A DNA stretch of 64,000 nt, from assembly GCA_017744365.1 (NCBI GenBank), contig JAGIBL010000001.1:372001-436000 (forward strand). The letters are read 5' to 3'. This document shows positions 62,063-64,000 of this stretch, one piece after another (position 1 is the first letter of the stretch; every line of letters begins with the position of its first letter). The position numbers were made by a program, and so were the translations under genes. Source of the DNA: Nocardioidaceae bacterium. GTDB lineage: Bacteria > Actinomycetota > Actinomycetes > Propionibacteriales > Nocardioidaceae. Below the pieces are notes generated by a model that was given only the letters and a program-made list of their open reading frames with translations, searched no databases and was not told the DNA's origin.

Positions 62063-62928
62063 GCGGCGCGCTCGCGCAGCTTCTTCAGCAGCGGCAGGCA
62101 GGTGCCGGTCGGATCACCGGAGCCGGGCGTCTCCAGGATGAACGGCACGCCGTCGGTGGCCGGGTGCGCGAGCAGCGCGGCGAACGCGTCCTCGCCGATG
62201 TGCCCTTCGCCGATCCGCTCGTGCCGGTCGCGGAACGAGCCGCGCACGTCCATCGAGTCGTTCGCGTGGACCAGGCGCAGCCGGCCCGGCCCGGCGATCT
62301 CGACCAGCCGGTCCAGGGTCGCCGCCGCACCATCGGGCTCGTCGAGCGGTGCACCGGCAGCGAAGACGTGGCAGGTGTCCAGGCAGATGCCGACGCGCGG
62401 GTGCCGGTCGAGCGCGTCGAGGTAGGGCTCCAGGTCCTCGACGCCGGCGCACAGCGAGCGGCCCTGGCCGGCGGTGGGCTCGAGCAGCAGCCACGGCGAG
62501 TGGTCGTCCAACGTGTCCAGGATCGGCAGCAGGCCCTCGCGGATCTGGCGCAGCGCACCCGCGTAGCCGCCCTCGTCCACGCAGGACCCGGTGTGCACGA
62601 CGACGCCCTCGGCCCCGAGCGCGACCCCGCGCAGCAGGTTGTGCGCGACGCTGGCCACCGACTTCTCGTACGTGGCCGCGGTCGGCGAGCCCAGGTTCAC
62701 CAGGTACGGCGCGTGCAGGAAGGTGCGCATCGACCGGTCCGCGCAGGCCTCCCGGAACGCGGCGTCCCCGGCCGGCGTCCCGTTGCTGTGCGCCCAGCCG
62801 CGCGGGTTGCCCGCGAAGATCTGGAGGGTCTCGGCGCCGATCTCGTCGGCGGTCCGCAGCGCACCCTCGGCGAGTCCCCTGCCGACCTTGACATGGGTAC
62901 CGAGGGGCCGGGAAGGAGGGTTGCGCAC
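62059..62928 (-). CDS. nfo: Endonuclease IV (deoxyribonuclease IV)
   Basis: Endonuclease IV nicks DNA 5' to abasic sites in base-excision repair. The 289-residue AP2-family TIM barrel has the zinc ligands in LGTHVKVG, FLHAPYLVNLGSP, VVVHTGS, LLLEPTAGQG, ICLDTCHVFAAG, LVHANDSMDVRGS and the final HIGEDAF and ILETPG segments. GTG 62928 follows a TAGGGT -10 box by 6 nt. It is co-transcribed with the DMT transporter gene. Confidence 0.93.
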   Translation of the reverse strand: MRNPPSRPLGTHVKVGRGLAEGALRTADEIGAETLQIFAGNPRGWAHSNGTPAGDAAFREACADRSMRTFLHAPYLVNLGSPTAATYEKSVASVAHNLLRGVALGAEGVVVHTGSCVDEGGYAGALRQIREGLLPILDTLDDHSPWLLLEPTAGQGRSLCAGVEDLEPYLDALDRHPRVGICLDTCHVFAAGAPLDEPDGAAATLDRLVEIAGPGRLRLVHANDSMDVRGSFRDRHERIGEGHIGEDAFAALLAHPATDGVPFILETPGSGDPTGTCLPLLKKLRERAA

Positions 62929-62932
62929 CGGC

Positions 62933-63529
62933 TCACCCTACGCGGAGGCCGTCCATCACCACCGTGAGGATCCGCCGGGTCTGCGCGCGATCGAAGTTCG
63001 GCATCATCGTGCAGCCGCCGACCAGCCGGAGCACGTCGCCGGAGGTGACGTCGGTGCGGATCTGGCCGGCCTCCTGGGCGGCGCTGACCAGCGCCTCGGC
63101 GTTGTCGTAGATCACCGCGCGCGAGTGCGTCATCAGGTCGGACTCGCGGCCGACCGCCTCGACCAGCTCGGTGAAGATGTGCCGCTTGGTCGCCGCGTAG
63201 TCGACGAACGCCTCCAGCCACAGCGCGAGTGCGTCGACGGGGGAGCTGTTCGGGATCACCTTCTCGGCGGTCTCGCGGAGCACGTCGACCTCGTCGCGGT
63301 AGACGGCCTCGAGCAGGTCGAGCCGGGTGGGGAAGTGCCGGTACAGGGTGCCGATGCCGACGCCGGCGGCCTTGGCGATCTGCTCGAGGGAGGCCTGGCC
63401 GCCCTCGGTGGTGAACACCTCGCGCGCGGTCTCGACCAGCTTGGCGCGGTTGCGGGCCGCGTCGGCGCGCAGGCGGGGCGCTTCCTGGGGCGCTTCCTGG
63501 GTCGCTTCCTGGGTCGCGTCGTCAGTCAT
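62933..63529 (-). CDS. TetR-family repressor
   Basis: The 198-residue protein has an N-terminal TQEA-type repeat tail, then a TetR helix-turn-helix (AKLVETAREVFTTEGG, IAKAAGVGIGTLYRHFPTRL) and a helical ligand-binding domain. The start is ATG 63529. It is divergent from a DHA2 multidrug exporter with two palindromic operators between them, the standard repressor/exporter layout. The inducer is unknown. Confidence 0.92.
   Translation of the reverse strand: MTDDATQEATQEAPQEAPRLRADAARNRAKLVETAREVFTTEGGQASLEQIAKAAGVGIGTLYRHFPTRLDLLEAVYRDEVDVLRETAEKVIPNSSPVDALALWLEAFVDYAATKRHIFTELVEAVGRESDLMTHSRAVIYDNAEALVSAAQEAGQIRTDVTSGDVLRLVGGCTMMPNFDRAQTRRILTVVMDGLRVG
62935..62940 (-). promoter_or_regulatory. 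-10 box, leaderless promoter of nfo
   Basis: TAGGGT on the minus strand lies 6 nt before GTG 62928. It overlaps the end of the TetR gene. Confidence 0.55.
63478..63513. repeat. 12-bp tandem repeat in the TetR gene
   Basis: Three units of GCGCTTCCTGGG (third unit with T at position 1) encode the QEAP/QEAT repeats near the N-terminus of the TetR protein. The count may vary by slippage. Confidence 0.8.
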
Positions 63530-63542
63530 CGTCGTTTGTCCC

Positions 63543-63572
63543 TTGCATAACCGGAGGCTACCTCCGTATAGT
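63543..63572 (+). promoter_or_regulatory. Promoter of the MFS gene
   Basis: TTGCAT (63543-63548) and TATAGT (63567-63572) are 18 bp apart. The first TetR operator fills the spacer. Confidence 0.65.
63552..63566. promoter_or_regulatory. TetR operator A
   Basis: CGGAGGCTACCTCCG is a palindrome with 6-bp arms (CGGAGG/CCTCCG) between the -35 and -10 of the exporter promoter. Confidence 0.65.
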
Positions 63573-63574
63573 AA

Positions 63575-63591
63575 GTGGAGGCGCCCTCCAC
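63575..63591. promoter_or_regulatory. TetR operator B
   Basis: GTGGAGGCGCCCTCCAC has 7-bp arms and the same GGAGG-N3-CCTCC core as operator A, 24 bp from it, just downstream of the -10 box. Confidence 0.65.
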
Positions 63592-63626
63592 ATCATACGT
63601 TCTCTTTCGAACGGAGCACATCTCTC

Positions 63627-64000
63627 GTGTCCGACCAACTTATCGCCGACACCCCGGCGACCACCCGCGAGACGCGGGCCCCGCGCCAGGAGCGCAGGGG
63701 CCTCGTCCTCGCGGTCATCCTCATCGCGCAGCTGATGGTGGTGCTCGACATGAGCATCGTGAACGTCGCGCTGCCGCACATGCAGACCGCGCTCGGGTTC
63801 AGCCCCACCGGGCTCTCCTGGGTGCTCAACGCCTACAGCCTCACCTTCGGCGGGCTGCTCCTCCTGGGAGCGCGCGCCGGTGACCTGCTCGGTCGCCGGC
63901 CGACGTTCCTGGCCGGAATCGCGGTGTTCACGCTGGCCTCCTTCGCCGGCGGCTTCGCGCAGTCCGACACCACGCTGATCGCGGCGCGGGCGGTGCAGGG
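63627..64000 (+). CDS. MFS drug exporter, DHA2 (EmrB/QacA) type, 3' end outside window
   Basis: A GTG start with ACGGAG upstream opens a frame that runs off the window end after about 124 residues. It begins with a polar tail, then the first helix LVLAVILIAQLMVVLDMSIVN (quoted here as LIAQLMVVLDMSIVN) with the DHA2 motif LDxxIVNVALP, WVLNAYSLTFGGLLLLGARA, and motif A GDLLGRRPTFLAGI. Fourteen-helix drug/proton antiporters have this start. Control by the divergent TetR repressor is very likely. Confidence 0.9.
   Translation, partial: MSDQLIADTPATTRETRAPRQERRGLVLAVILIAQLMVVLDMSIVNVALPHMQTALGFSPTGLSWVLNAYSLTFGGLLLLGARAGDLLGRRPTFLAGIAVFTLASFAGGFAQSDTTLIAARAVQ

Overview
The window is a contiguous piece of chromosome from a very GC-rich actinobacterium. 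Gene order (infB-rbfA-truB-ribF, rpsO-pnp-M16 peptidase, dapB, thyA-dfrA, dapA-rnj, ftsK-rodZ-like-rimO-pgsA), codon use, a PT-rich lipoprotein, a DUF222/HNH protein, a DinB-type protein of the mycothiol-linked clan and many leaderless promoters fit the Propionibacteriales, most probably a Nocardioides-like organism. The genus is an inference from style and synteny; no 16S gene is present. The region is mostly core housekeeping genome with small accessory insertions. I see no prophage, insertion sequence, CRISPR array, rRNA or tRNA gene.

Layout. 1-6.7 kb: translation and cofactor operon, with the 3' part of infB, then rbfA, truB, a DUF952 gene, a secreted protein, ribF and cobS. 6.7-11 kb: a repeat cluster, then a LuxR-type two-component system divergent from an MMPL exporter. 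11-15.6 kb: membrane protein, molybdopterin oxidoreductase, PadR/HAAS membrane pair. 15.7-19.8 kb: rpsO, pnp, M16 peptidase. 19.8-22.3 kb: a SatD-like/DUF3307-like pair behind three evenly spaced palindromes, then a SnoaL-like/SDR pair behind a KstR-type box. 22.3-28 kb: dapB, M4 protease, GNAT/kinase/DMT operon, thyA, dfrA. 28-33.4 kb: odd DUF222/HNH protein, CocE-type hydrolase, TMEM175, ArsR/SRPBCC pair, lipoprotein. 33.5-44.5 kb: dapA, rnj, two unknowns, DinB, ftsK, RodZ-like, rimO, pgsA. 44.5-50.3 kb: membrane protein, GH15, cinA C-domain, coiled-coil protein, glpK, orphan AbrB. 50.3-58.3 kb: DUF1028, PFK with PPi-type residues, quinone oxidoreductase, class II DAHP synthase, threonine aldolase, small secreted/membrane proteins, a second (type I) DAHP synthase. 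58.3-64 kb: DUF4190 protein, SoxR divergent from an SDR-QueA-like operon, DMT exporter, nfo, TetR divergent from a DHA2 MFS exporter cut by the window end.

Working together: many genes are joined by 4-base ATGA/GTGA stop-start overlaps (rbfA-truB-DUF952, ribF-cobS, pnp-M16, dapA-rnj-unknown, ftsK-RodZ, rimO-pgsA, ArsR-SRPBCC, satD-DUF3307), which points to translational coupling. Monocistronic or first genes often have a TANNNT -10 box 6-7 nt before the start codon, so their mRNAs are probably leaderless. The most unusual structures are the triple 28-bp-phased operator of the SatD-like system, the shared-palindrome divergent promoter at the GH15/cinA junction, a 26-nt stem-loop present in two distant intergenic regions, the KstR-type box, and two unrelated intergenic repeat clusters built as direct plus inverted copies.
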